A DNA stretch of 64,000 nt from Symbiodinium natans (Eukaryota > Sar > Dinophyceae > Suessiales > Symbiodiniaceae): assembly GCA_905221605.1 (NCBI GenBank), contig CAJNDS010000613.1:716894-780893 (forward strand), read 5' to 3'. The position numbers and the translations under genes are program-made. Position 1 is the stretch's first letter, and every line of letters starts with the position of its first letter. Below are positions 23,729 through 34,590 of the stretch, piece by piece. Under the pieces are notes generated by a model. The model had not been told where the DNA came from. It did not search any database and saw nothing but the letters and a program-made list of their open reading frames with translations.

Positions 23729-25204
23729 ATGCAGCGCGTGGTTTCTGCAAAACCACAGACTCGGACCGCCCTATCCAGTGACAAAGCGGGGAGTGATCAG
23801 CTTAAGAAAACACGGCGGAAGGCTCTTGACATCATGCCTGCAGGGCTTGGTACCTATAGCAAGGCCATTGCAGCCTGTAGCCGTGCTGGGCAGTGGGACG
23901 TAGCACTTTCCGTTCTGCTTGACATGCGTGCGCACATGCTGACGCCCAATGTCTACAGCTACACGAGTGCCATAGCTGCCTGTGACAGGGGTGGTGGTCA
24001 GTGGAAGGTGGTTCTCCAGATCTTGGAAGAGATTCGCGCGTCACGCTCCCAGGCCACCGAGGTCACCTACAGCAGCGCAATTAGTGCCTGCGGCCGGTCA
24101 GGGAAGTGGCAGGTGGCCTTGAGCCTCCTTGCAGAGGTTTGTGACTCCAGGTGTGACTTCGTTGAGCTGATTACCTACAACTGTGCCATAAGTGCCTGCG
24201 AGAAATCTGGGCAGTGGAAGCTGGCCCTGCAGCTTCTTACAGACGTGCGGTGGGCCAGCGCGGAAGCAGACGTCATCAGCTTTAACAGCACCATCAGTGC
24301 TTGTGAGAAGGGCAATGAATGGGAGGCTGCCCTGCAAGTGTTTGCAAGCTTAGGTGATGCGTGGCTGGTGCCGGACCAGGTCAGCTTCAGCAGTGCCATC
24401 AGTGCGTGTGAAAAGTGCGGTCAGTGGCTGGCTGCTCTCCACCTTTTTGTCCAGGCCACCACATGCACCTGGCCAGATGTCATCATGTTCAACAGTACCA
24501 TCAGCGCAGCAGAGAAGGCTGCGCAATGGCGCGTCGCGCTGAATTTGCTCGCTCTCCTCTTTGAGAGCCGCAGGGTGCCCAACAGCATCAGCTACAGCAG
24601 TACCATCAGTGCCTGTGAGAAAGCAGGGAAATGGCGCACAGCCTTGCACCTCGTGTCACGCATGCAGGCAGCAGAAGTAGCTCCCAACACGATCTGCTAC
24701 AGCAGCACAATCAGTGCTTGTGAGAAGTGTGGCCAATGGCAGGCGGCATTGCACCTGCTGTCAACGATGCTGACCTCAGAGGTGGAGCCAGATGTCATCA
24801 CCCTCAACAGCACGTTGAGTGCACTAGAGAAAGGTGGCCGTTGGCAGCTAGGCCTGGCAGTGTTTGCCTGGATGTCGTTTGCCTGGGTCCAGGCAAATGT
24901 GGTCACACATAGCAGTGCAATCAGTGCATGCAAGGAGAACTGGCAGGCAGCTCTAGGATGGCTATCCTACATGCCGTGTGCTCACCCGCGACCCAACGAA
25001 ATCAGCCTCAACAGTGGTATTGCTGCAGCAGAGAAGGGAGGCCGCTGGCTAATCGCGGCCAGCATTTTATCAGGAATGCTGTCAGTTCGTGCCGCGCGTG
25101 CCATGCCCACTGACATCAGCTTCAGCAGTGTGATCAGCGCCTGCCACAAGGCGGTCGTGCTGTCCGAAACTAATTCAGAATTCGAGCGTGCCAAGGCTAA
25201 TTAG
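23729..25204 (+). CDS. Single-exon pentatricopeptide repeat (PPR) protein, 491 aa
   Basis: ATG at 23729 with an in-frame TAG 18 bp upstream; TAG stop at 25202. Thirteen PPR motifs centred at residues 42, 77, 113, 149, 184, 219, 254, 288, 323, 358, 393, 426 and 464, spacing mostly 35 or 36, typically (S/T)(Y/F)(S/N)SxISACEKxGQW. Residues 1-36 are basic and Ser/Thr-rich with no acidic run until D18, compatible with an organelle-targeting peptide. Likely an organellar RNA-binding protein involved in processing, stability or editing. Unlike the PPR gene at 9.5-12.7 kb it has no introns, which fits a retro-derived copy, though no leader relic is seen upstream. Confidence 0.93.
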   Translation: MQRVVSAKPQTRTALSSDKAGSDQLKKTRRKALDIMPAGLGTYSKAIAACSRAGQWDVALSVLLDMRAHMLTPNVYSYTSAIAACDRGGGQWKVVLQILEEIRASRSQATEVTYSSAISACGRSGKWQVALSLLAEVCDSRCDFVELITYNCAISACEKSGQWKLALQLLTDVRWASAEADVISFNSTISACEKGNEWEAALQVFASLGDAWLVPDQVSFSSAISACEKCGQWLAALHLFVQATTCTWPDVIMFNSTISAAEKAAQWRVALNLLALLFESRRVPNSISYSSTISACEKAGKWRTALHLVSRMQAAEVAPNTICYSSTISACEKCGQWQAALHLLSTMLTSEVEPDVITLNSTLSALEKGGRWQLGLAVFAWMSFAWVQANVVTHSSAISACKENWQAALGWLSYMPCAHPRPNEISLNSGIAAAEKGGRWLIAASILSGMLSVRAARAMPTDISFSSVISACHKAVVLSETNSEFERAKAN

Positions 25205-25296
25205 ATTCCTGCACATGCGGTCTATTTGGAATTGGCGGAGTAGGCAGAGTTGTGTTCCTACATCGCACCGTTGCGCCGATTGCAACAGCTTCTAGC

Positions 25297-25515
25297 ATGA
25301 ATTCATCCAAGACCCGGAGAGCCACCAGAGTGGCAAGGACGCAATGCGAAACAGGAGGAGCTACGTGCAAAACATCATGCAAGAGCCTCCCTTAGCCTCC
25401 ATTAGGGGCCGCCTCCCTGCCTCCAAACCTCTACGAGTAAACGAGAGGACACGTGAGAAACCGATTTGGAGAGCACGATTTGCAAAAAGAATTGGGTGTT
25501 GGTCTTGTGAGTGAC
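25297..25515 (+). CDS. Unknown exon-like open stretch
   Basis: Open for 72 codons with charged content (FIQDPESHQSGKDAM, then KPLRVNERTREKPIW) and TGA at 25513. Located about 90 bp after the PPR stop. No domain recognised and no start codon, so it would be an internal or terminal exon. Confidence 0.32.
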
Positions 25516-25659
25516 GGCAGGGCAACGACGGCAACTGGCAGCATTCGATGAATGACGCCTACTCATCGTCTTTGCCTTCCGAGGTGCATATGCCAGTCGT
25601 GTCCATGAACAAACCCGCCCGCCAGCCCACTTCACTCGCTTGTCTTTTTGGGGTAGCCG

Positions 25660-25965
25660 GATGCAGCGAGACCCAGCGAGGGATGCCAGTGCCCCAAGTG
25701 TCCCAAGCCCATCCAAGTGTGCTCCATGCGTCCCAAACAAGTGTCTTAAGTGGGTCCCAAGTGGCCTCAGGCACTGTGTCCCAAGTGTGTCTAAAGCATC
25801 TAATGACCCAGGTGGCCCAATTCCCCCAAGTGACCGAGTGAATGAATTCAAGCAACCCAAGAGTGACCCAAGTGATCCAAGAAAATGTTCCCAGTCCCAA
25901 CCGCAAAAAAGAAAACGACCGAAGCGTCCCAAGTGTCCCAAGTGCCCCAAGCGACCCATGTGACA
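25660..25965. repeat. Degenerate CCCAAGTG octamer cluster
   Basis: At least 14 copies of CCCAAGTG/CCCAAGCG/CCCAAGAG at irregular spacing. On + it is open as a Pro/Lys/Ser-rich frame (25640-25963, e.g. RPKRPKCPKCPKRP), on - as HLGxLG repeats. Read as a degenerated minisatellite; coding status unknown. Confidence 0.7.
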
Positions 25966-26219
25966 CAACTCTTAGATGGCTTCAGTGAAGACGCAATTTC
26001 AACGCTACGCGACCCGCCTCGGCCTGAGCTTCTGTAACAAGGCAACCCAAACCAGGCTGGGGGCAGGTGGGGCGGGGGAAGGGTGGGAAGGCCCTAAAGG
26101 CCTTGCGCCTTGGATCTGATGCCGTCCGGGCTGAAAAATTGGGCGAAAGGGACGGGGGTGGGGGGGGGTGAGAGGTGGGGTGCCTTCTTTGTGCTACCCA
26201 CACGCCCAAGGCCTCGGAG

Positions 26220-26458
26220 GATTGTAAACGTTTGCGCGCGCCGCTTCGGCAGCGGGCCGGCAAGGTCGCAGAACCGAGGTTCCTAGGGGGGGTCCCAGGT
26301 GGGGTCCCAGGAGAAGGGGGACTCAAAATTCCGGGTTTGCAGCTCCTCAGGCGATGGGGGGGGGGTCCCACAGGGCGTTATATGGGAGGAAGGGTTGAAG
26401 GAGACTGGATCCGTGTCTGCTTGTTCCAAACGGTTCTCGGCAGGAAGCCGAGGCGAAT
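26220..26458 (+). mobile_element. Dispersed element copy 2, hairpin-ended
   Basis: Starts GATTGTAAACGTTTGCGCGC, then GCCGCTTCGGCAG; ends GTCTGCTTGTTCCAAACGG then TTCTCGGCAGGAAGCCGAGG. The terminal hairpin is imperfect here (TCGGC/GCCGA). The middle has GGGGTCCCAGG repeats and a G-run. The ends match copies at 21791 and 38763; the middles differ. Confidence 0.6.
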
Positions 26459-26608
26459 TCAAGAGTTTCATATCAGATCCGTTAAGTTCGCCTTGCATCG
26501 AGTGCAAATGCTGCCTTGTATTACATACATGAAGGCATTATTGAGCGTTGTATGTGGGGGTCTTGGATCGGGTAGGCCGCGTGGTCACAAAGGGCGCTTC
26601 GTTTGGTA

Positions 26609-26632
26609 CGCCCTAAACCGCAAACCCTAAAC
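26609..26632. repeat. Degenerate telomeric motif CCCTAAACCGCAAACCCTAAACC
   Basis: Three units, one mutated. It ends about 20 bp before the acceptor of the exon at 26657. Confidence 0.75.
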
Positions 26633-26656
26633 CATCCAAAAACCCAGCCACTGGTG

Positions 26657-28560
26657 TGCCCGGCAGGACAGCAGGACGGGAGCTCGTTCATCTCAGAGCC
26701 TCGCACGTCCTTTTCATCCTGTCTCCTCCAGCCTGAGCCATGACGGTGAGGGGCTGATGGAAAGGAAAGGCAACCAAGATCGTTAAAGCCAGCGGTGCAG
26801 AGCAGAAGACGCGTCATCTGCTGCAGATGTTGTACGTAGTACTGAGCAAAGTGAGAAGTGCGAGGACTCAGAATTCAAATTTCCTCTCTGCCTTCTCAGG
26901 CAGGGCGGGGTGCGTTTCAGCCCTGTGCGAGTGCGACATGGGGGCTGTACATAGTGTGTCAGCATCTCTTACGCAGCAGTTCACTGACGCATGGGTTGTG
27001 TTATGTTTTTTTGCGTAAGATCCGAACAGTAAGTTCATAGCCAGCAGGTGACGGTCGGGCCACGGCCTTGGCTCCCGAAGTGGAGGCACGCACATGGTAC
27101 TGGGCAGCAACTTCGCTTCGCATAGCACAACACAGCACAGCATGCGGCGGAACACTGAGCCACAACACAACTACATTCTGCCTCCTACGAAGGCTGTTTT
27201 TGCATCTTTCTGCATGTTATTGTAATAGTAGTAGCAATAATTATAAGAGTAATAATAATGATAAAAGCAATAATCAGAGCAATAGTAATAAGAGTAAAAA
27301 GAGTAATAAGAGTAATAAGAGTAATAAGAGTAATAAGAGTAATAAGAGTAATAAGAGTAATAAGAGTAATAAGAGTAATAAGAGTAATAAGAGTAATAAG
27401 AGTAATAAGAGTAATAAGAGTAATAAGAGTAATAAGAGTAATGAGAGTAATAAGAGTATAATAAGAGTAATAGGAGTAAGAAGAGTAATAAGCGCAATCA
27501 GCGAAATAAGAGTAATAAGAGTAATAAGAGCAATAAGAGCAATAAGAGCAATAAGAGTAATAAGAGTAATAAGAGTAATAAGAGTAATAAGAGTAATAAG
27601 AGTAATAAGAGTAATAAGAGCAATAAGAGCAATAAGAGCAATAAGAGTAATAAGAGTAATAAGAGTAATAAGAGTAATAAGAGTAATAAGAGTAATAAGA
27701 GTAATAAGAGCAATAAGAGCAATAAGAGCAATAAGAGTAATAAGAGTAATAAGAGTAATAAGAGTAATAAGAGTAATAAGAGTAATAATAGTAATAATAG
27801 TAATAATAGTAATAATAGTAATAATAGTAATAATAGTAAAAATAGTAATAATAGTAATAATAGTAATAATAGTAATAATAGTAATAATAGTAATAATAGT
27901 AATCATAGTAATCATAGTAATCATAGTAATCATAGTAATAATGGTAGTAATAGTAAGTTCTGAGAGCAGGCCACGATCTTTGACCTGGCCGCTGAGCTGG
28001 GCATGCAGGGCATCCAGGCCCGCCATGGCCTGGCTCTTCTCAGCATAGCAAACCACTCTGCCAGATATTCTTGAATTACTGTTATTGTTATTATTATTGT
28101 TGTTATTATTATCTTTATTATTATTACACTTATACTTAATACCCCTATCATAATCCTTATTAGTCTAATCTTCTTTCCGGTTTGCCTCTCAGGGCTTCGA
28201 TATGCTTACACCGGCTCCGCGAGGTGCGCCTGAGGGGCAGAGGGGGCAGATCAGGGACGCATATGAAGCAGGGTTTATATTTCTGTTATTGGTGAGTGTA
28301 TATAAGGTTCCTTTTTGATATTGGTGAGTGTATATACCGGGTGTCCTTTTGGGGGTACAAGAAACATATACCCTACTTCATATGCTGCAGCCGCACTGGG
28401 CCGAGGCACTGGGCCAAGCCCAGGCTCCCAAGGGGCCACAGGCAGTCGGCCCAAGCTCCCGGCGAAGAAGTCAGGCTTGCAATGCCATGCATCGCCAAAC
28501 TCGTGGGTCCATGAAGGTTTGAGAGTTGTCACTAGCAGCTTGGTTGCGCGTGTATTGTGA
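26657..28560 (+). CDS. Unknown multi-exon gene with a microsatellite intron
   Basis: Exon-like pieces: 26657-26740 (PAGQQDGSSFISEPR), 26797-26885 (EDASSAADVVRSTEQ), 26901-27018 after TGCCTTCTCAG (CVSALCECDMGAVHS), 27047-27175 (ALAPEVEARTWYWA), 27963-28070 (EQATIFDLAAELGMQG then ALLSIANHSARY), 28191-28270 after GGTTTGCCTCTCAG (MLTPAPRGAPEGQRG) and 28420-28560 (LPAKKSGLQCHASPN) with TGA. The AATAAG-type satellite (27241-27957) lies between the fourth and fifth pieces. No family recognised. Confidence 0.42.
27241..27957. repeat. (AGTAATAAG)n satellite with a 90-bp higher-order unit
   Basis: About 700 bp of AGTAATAAG/AGCAATAAG 9-mers passing into AATAGT hexamers. Blocks of three AGCAATAAG units begin at 27531, 27621 and 27711, exactly 90 bp apart. 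The long Ile/Arg/Val and poly-Leu readings in both directions are products of the repeat. Confidence 0.96.
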
Positions 28561-28569
28561 GGAAGCAGT

Positions 28570-28708
28570 AGGAGCCTGCACAGCTCCCACGATGACTCGG
28601 ATGGCGACTCGGTTTCAGTGGGAATTGTCCTCTTGCATTGTCATGGTTCAAGGGAGCTGCAGACTTCTGTTGATAGGCTGCCTTTGTCCATAGACTGGTT
28701 TAGGTCTT
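28570..28708 (+). CDS. Unknown exon-like stretch
   Basis: Reads SLHSSHDDSDGDSVSV and then ELQTSVDRLPLSIDWF before TGA. Strongly non-random composition; follows AGGAAGCAG. It may be the last exon of the preceding gene or the first of another. Confidence 0.33.
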
Positions 28709-29279
28709 GAGTCGTTACCACAATTGAACGAGAAGCTGGAAGGTTAGCTGTTGAACCTGCCTGTTCTTTCCTGCCGGGATCTGACGTGTCCAACAGGACT
28801 CTAGCCCGGAATCCTAAAGCTGCAGCAAACCTATGCTGGTTGTAAGCCGGAATGACTATAATGTTGACCTGCCATTCATACTCAACCCCCCCTTGTTTTA
28901 TTTGTGATTGGCACTCTTGGGAACACAGGCTTGTCGCCACCGATCATGAGGTTCTTGGGTAGAGAGAGCACAGCTGCTGCAACCACCCCCACCCCCCCAA
29001 ACAATCCCAGAACCAAGCCATGAGTATACAGGAACTTGGCAGAAAACTGCTTTGGGCAGAGGCTACCGTGTCAATGACTCTCACTTCAAGCTAAGCCCTG
29101 CCCCGAATCTGAGCCTTCTCACATGTTGTCTGCGAGAGACTTTTAAACCAAGACTATACAGCCAAAACCCAAGCCCTCCTCCAGAATTGTCAGGCGACCA
29201 GGGGTAGGGTTCTTTATGGGAGCTGAATATTGCTGCCTAAGCCTTCCCTATGCGTTTAAAGTTGATTTCATGACCCTAC
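28709..29279. other. Probable intergenic spacer
   Basis: No convincing exon; contains a C-run (28981-29000) and scattered stops in all + frames. Confidence 0.35.
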
Positions 29280-32200
29280 AGCTGTCCGCCCAAAGGCTCT
29301 AGGAATCCGAAGCAAGCCGCCGCGAACAAAAGGGAGAACTCGGGAACTTTTGATGTCGCGTTGCGTTGGTGCTCGGAGGCCAAGCTAGCAGCATGGCGCA
29401 CTGTGACTTGTGCGCAGCTTGTGCAGCAGCTTGAAGTGCCTGCCGCGGCCTCAGGCAAACCACGCAGCTTGGCGAGCAAGCCCGAGCGGTCGGCCAGCCC
29501 ACGTGGCACTTCGGGCCGGGATGGCAAGAGCGGCCGCCGCCAATTCTTCAAGTCTGGATCTCGCGATGGCTTCAGAGACGACGGCTTCAAAGGCACACGG
29601 TGGGGTCGGCTCGAGAGTCATCCCGAGAGTGGTATGGCTTGAGATTTGTGCGCGGCCCTTTGAGGAGGCATCCGGAAGTTGGGCAGCTCTGGCAGCTCCC
29701 GTAAAAAGTCGGAAGGCTGGGTCAGAAGTGTTTGGAATTCCTGCTGTCCCCATCCAGGAGAGTTTAGGCACACCCGTTGTGCCCCTCTAAAGTTGCAGGG
29801 TCAGGCCAAATGTGTTGCCGATTTGTCCATATTTCAGGCATGCGCACCCGGAACCTGGACAGTGGCAGCTCGCGAAATGAGTCGGAAGGTGGCCTGGTCT
29901 CTAGTATCTAGGGATTGCAAGCGTGTGGAACAGAAGCTTTTGTGGGACGAGTATGACACCCGAAGCAGAGCATTGGGCAGCTTATGTCGTTTGGACTCGG
30001 CCTGCGCTCGAGTAGCCATCGCCGCCGGAACGAAGTAGTCAGTAGTGCTTATCCATTGTCAAGAATGAAGCATGAACAGCACGAACTGCACCCGCCCAGG
30101 TCCCCACGAGTCTCCGCGAGCAATGAAGTCAGGCTGGACGGGGCAACATGACGGACGACAAAACTTGCCAGCTTCCTTCAGGGATTCAGCAAGTTTCATT
30201 CGGCTTTGTGTGCGCATCCTGTTCAGGACCAGGAAGCACCCGGAACCTGGACAGCCCTGGCAGCTCGCGCAATGAATCAGAAGGCGGCCTGGTCTCTAGG
30301 GATTCTACGGGTGCGGAACAGGAGCTTTTACCTTTGTGATCCGTTGCGTGGCGTTGTGAGGGTCTAAGCTTGGAGGGCGCAGCAGGGGCCAACAGAGGCG
30401 AAGCATGATTGCAGCAGATAGCCTGGTGTAATTAGGTGAAACGAGCATGACACCCGAAGCAGAGCATTGGGCAGCTTATGTCGTTTGGACGCGGCCTGCA
30501 CTCGAGTAGCCATCACCGCCGTGACGAAGTTGCCGTCCACTGTCAAGAATGAAGCATGCAAGCATGGACCGCACCCGGCCAGGTCCCCGCGAGTCGCCGG
30601 ATAGCCGGCCCTTGCTGCCTGCCCGGGCACTAAAGCCAGGCTGGACGGGGCAACATGACGACAAAACTTGCCAGCTTCCTTCAGGGATTAAGCAAGTTTC
30701 ATTCAACTTTGTGTGCGCATCCTTTTCAGGACCCGGAAGCACCCGGAACCTGGACAGCCCTGGCAGCTCGCGCAATGAATCAGAAGGCGGCCTGGTCTCT
30801 AGGGATTCTACGGGTGCGGAACAGGAGCTTTTGCCTTTGTGATCCGTTGCGTGGCGTTGTGCGGGTCTAAGCTTGGAGGGCGCAGCAGGGGCCAACAGAG
30901 GCGAAGCATGATTGCAGCAGATAGCCTGGTGTAATTAGGTGAAACGAGCATGACACCCGAAGCAGAGCATTGGGCAGCTTATGTCGTTTGGACGCGGCCT
31001 GCACTCGAGTAGCCATCACCGCCGTGACGAAGTTGCCGTCCACTGTCAAGAATGAAGCATGCAAGCATGGACCGCACCCGGCCAGGTCCCCGCGAGTCGC
31101 CGGATAGCCGGCCCTTGCTGCCTGCCCGGGCACTAAAGCCAGGCTGGACGGGGCAACATGACGACAATCAGGGATTCAGCAAGTTTCATTCGGCTTTGTG
31201 TGTGCATCCTTTTCAGGACCCGGAAGCACCCGGAACCTGGACAGCCCTGGCAGCTCGCGCAATGAATCAGAAGGCGGCCTGGTCTCTAGGGATTCTACGG
31301 GTGCGGAACAGAAGCTTTTGCCTTTGTGATCCGTTGCGTGGCGTTGTGCGGGTCTAAGCTTGGAGGGCGCAGCAGGGGCCAACAGAGGCGAAGCATGATT
31401 GCAGCAGATAGCCTGGTGTAATTAGGTGAAACGAGCATGACACCCGAAGCGGAGCATTGGGCAGCTTATGTCGTTTGGACGCGGCCTGCACTCGAGTAGC
31501 CATCGCCGCCGTGACGAAGTAGTCAGTAGTGCTTACCCATTGTCAAGAATGAAGCATGAACAGCATGAACTGGACCTGCTCAGGTCCCCGCGAGTCGCCG
31601 GATAGCCGGCCCTTGCTGCCTCCGCGAGCAATGAAGTCAGGCTGGACGGGGCAACATGACGACAAAACTTGCCAGCTTCCTTCAGGGATTCAGCAAGTTT
31701 CATTCGGCTTTGTGTGCGCATCCTTTTCAGGACCCGGAAGCACCCGGAACCTGGACAGCCCTGGCAGCTCGCGCAATGAATCAGAAGGCGGCCTGGTCTC
31801 TAGGGATTCTACGGGTGCGGAACAGGAGCTTTTGCCTTTGTGATCCGTTGCGTGGCGTTGTGCGGGTCTAAGCTTGGAGGGCGCAGCAGGGGCCAACAGA
31901 GGCGAAGCATGATTGCAGCAGATAGCCTGGTGTAATTAGGTGAAACGAGCATGACACCCGAAGCGGAGCATTGGGCAGCTTATGTCGTTTGGACGCGGCC
32001 TGCACTCGAGTAGCCATCGCCGCCGTGACGAAGTAGTCAGTAGTGCTTACCCATTGTCAAGAATGAAGCATGAACAGCATGAACTGGACCTGCTCAGGTC
32101 CCCGCGAGTCGCCGGATAGCCGGCCCTTGCTGCCTCCGCGAGCAATGAAGTCAGGCTGGACGGGGCAACATGACGACAAAACTTGCCAGCTTCCTTCAGG

Positions 32201-34563
32201 GATTCAGCAAGTTTCATTCGGCTTTGTGTGCGCATCCTTTTCAGGACCCGGAAGCACCCGGAACCTGGACAGCCCTGGCAGCTCGCGCAATGAATCAGAA
32301 GGCGGCCTGGTCTCTAGGGATTCTACGGGTGCGGAACAGGAGCTTTTGCCTTTGTGATCCGTTGCGTGGCGTTGTGCGGGTCTAAGCTTGGAGGGCGCAG
32401 CAGGGGCCAACAGAGGCGAAGCATGATTGCAGCAGATAGCCTGGTGTAATTAGGTGAAACGAGCATGACACCCGAAGCGGAGCATTGGGCAGCTTATGTC
32501 GTTTGGACGCGGCCTGCACTCGAGTAGCCATCGCCGCCGTGACGAAGTAGTCAGTAGTGCTTACCCATTGTCAAGAATGAAGCATGAACAGCATGAACTG
32601 GACCTGCTCAGGTCCCCGCGAGTCGCCGGATAGCCGGCCCTTGCTGCCTCCGCGAGCAATGAAGTCAGGCTGGACGGGGCAACATGACGACAAAACTTGC
32701 CAGCTTCCTTCAGGGATTCAGCAAGTTTCATTCGGCTTTGTGTGCGCATCCTTTTCAGGACCCGGAAGCACCCGGAACCTGGACAGCCCTGGCAGCTCGC
32801 GCAATGAATCAGAAGGCGGCCTGGTCTCTAGGGATTCTACGGGTGCGGAACAGGAGCTTTTGCCTTTGTGATCCGTTGCGTGGCGTTGTGCGGGTCTAAG
32901 CTTGGAGGGCGCAGCAGGGGCCAACAGAGGCGAAGCATGATTGCAGCAGATAGCCTGGTGTAATTAGGTGAAACGAGCATGACACCCGAAGCGGAGCATT
33001 GGGCAGCTTATGTCGTTTGGACGCGGCCTGCACTCGAGTAGCCATCGCCGCCGTGACGAAGTAGTCAGTAGTGCTTACCCATTGTCAAGAATGAAGCATG
33101 AACAGCATGAACTGGACCTGCTCAGGTCCCCGCGAGTCGCCGGATAGCCGGCCCTTGCTGCCTCCGCGAGCAATGAAGTCAGGCTGGACGGGGCAACATG
33201 ACGACAAAACTTGCCAGCTTCCTTCAGGGATTCAGCAAGTTTCATTCGGCTTTGTGTGCGCATCCTTTTCAGGACCCGGAAGCACCCGGAACCTGGACAG
33301 CCCTGGCAGCTCGCGCAATGAATCAGAAGGCGGCCTGGTCTCCAGAGATTCTACGGGTGCGGAACAGAAGCCTTTGCCTTTGTGATCCGTTGAGTGGCAT
33401 TGTGTGTGACCACGTGGGGCAAGTGCAAGCTCTCGCAAGGGCTCAAAGCGACGTTCTGAACTGAAGACGGACTTGGTTCCATGATCGTACGACTGTCATT
33501 ATCGACCAGCGAGTATTCAGCCCTTCGATGTTTCTCTCCCCAGGCAACTCGCGCAGCGTGCCGGGCAAGCCCCGGGATGGCAAGAGCAGCCGCCGCCGTT
33601 TCTTGAAGTCGCGGACCAATCTTCCCGAAGGAGAGAGATCTCGTGATGGCTCCAGAGATGGGTCCAAAGGCAGGTCATGGGTCCCTTTTGTGGATATGGC
33701 TGCGGGCAAACCTTCTGGGCTTGGAACGGGCGCAAGGGCAGACCCGAGTGTCACTTGTTTCGCTCTTAACGCAACTTCCACTACTCCTGGAAGCACCTGG
33801 CACATTACAGAATGTCTTGGCTCACGGATACAGCTGGTCAATCGCCTAACCAAAACATCTGGAAGTTTGGAATTACCCTGCTCACTGCATCTCCCGACTG
33901 CCTTTGTATAAAGGTTTCCATCGGTCGCTCGCTAGCTCTCCTTCGCTCTCTGTTTAACATGTTGGATCTCCTACACCAGTTGCCTTCCAAAGCACGGCCG
34001 GTTGAGTCACGTGGAGCAGTGTCCCCGGGCACTTCTTGGGGGGCACCGGGAGCCTTGGAGTGGTACTTCACAATACCTTACGTGCAGGCACCACGCCCTC
34101 GTCCAGCCCACGTCGACCACGCGTCTCAGGCAGATAGAATGAGGGAGCACGGTTTCCATTCCACACGCGGACTTTGTCTAGCCAGCCTCTGAGTCAAAGC
34201 ATCAGGTGCACCATGGCATGAACCCTGTAGGTGGGTGGCGGCACTTTAGGAACAGCTCATGAGACGGTAGCATCTTCTGCTTCCCTTTCAGCATGGCTTA
34301 AAGCATGATGGTGCAATGCGCTAACATCCCAGTTGCTGATGTACTGCATTTTAAGAGTTGTTGTCACAGGTGCTCCCATCCTGGGCAATGAGTTGCAGTC
34401 CATAGCGTTCCTTTCTAGTTCTCCTGACAGTATGGCTTCCAGATCCCCTAACAGACCCTGGTGATGTGTGAGTGAGTTTCCCCAGTATGTGCCGGCTTCC
34501 CCTGCTTCGTCTGCAGACCTCAGTCCGGAGAATCAAGACAAGGCGAGGCTTTTGCAGTTGTGA
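29280..34563 (+). CDS. Ser/Gly/Arg-rich gene with a tandemly repeated exon
   Basis: First recognisable exon about 29280-29641: KQAAANKRENSGTFD, WCSEAKLAAWRTVTC, then an RS/RG-rich tail (GRDGKSGRRQFFKSG). Eight repeat-unit exons then begin after CAG at 29838, 30227, 30730, 31217, 31731, 32245, 32759 and 33273, reading GSTRNLDSPGSSRNE then SEGGLVS. A more diverged relative is at 29673 (LGSSGSSRKKSEGW). Later exons: 33544-33700 after TTTCTCTCCCCAG (GNSRSVPGKPRDGKS), 34370-34475 (GAPILGNELQSIAF) and 34517-34563 after TTCGTCTGCAG, with TGA. RS/RG composition suggests RNA binding but no RRM or zinc knuckle was seen. How many array exons are used is unknown. Confidence 0.45.
29838..33394 (+). repeat. 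Tandem array of about 500-bp units, eight copies
   Basis: Unit starts at 29838, 30227, 30730, 31217, 31731, 32245, 32759 and 33273 give periods 389, 503, 487, 514, 514, 514 and 514. The four last full units are nearly identical; outer copies are diverged or shortened. Each unit carries the same exon-like stretch behind CATCCTTTTCAG. The array ends near 33394, where sequence diverges. Confidence 0.97.
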
Positions 34564-34590
34564 ACACCACGAGCCTGGCGATGCCTCTTC

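Noticed and set aside
27068-28056. Long open frames of Ile/Arg/Val (+) and poly-Leu (-)
   Set aside because: They are translations of the AGTAATAAG satellite.
29838-33394. Regularly spaced repeats considered as a CRISPR array
   Set aside because: Units are about 500 bp and nearly identical throughout, with no short repeat/unique spacer pattern, in a eukaryotic context.
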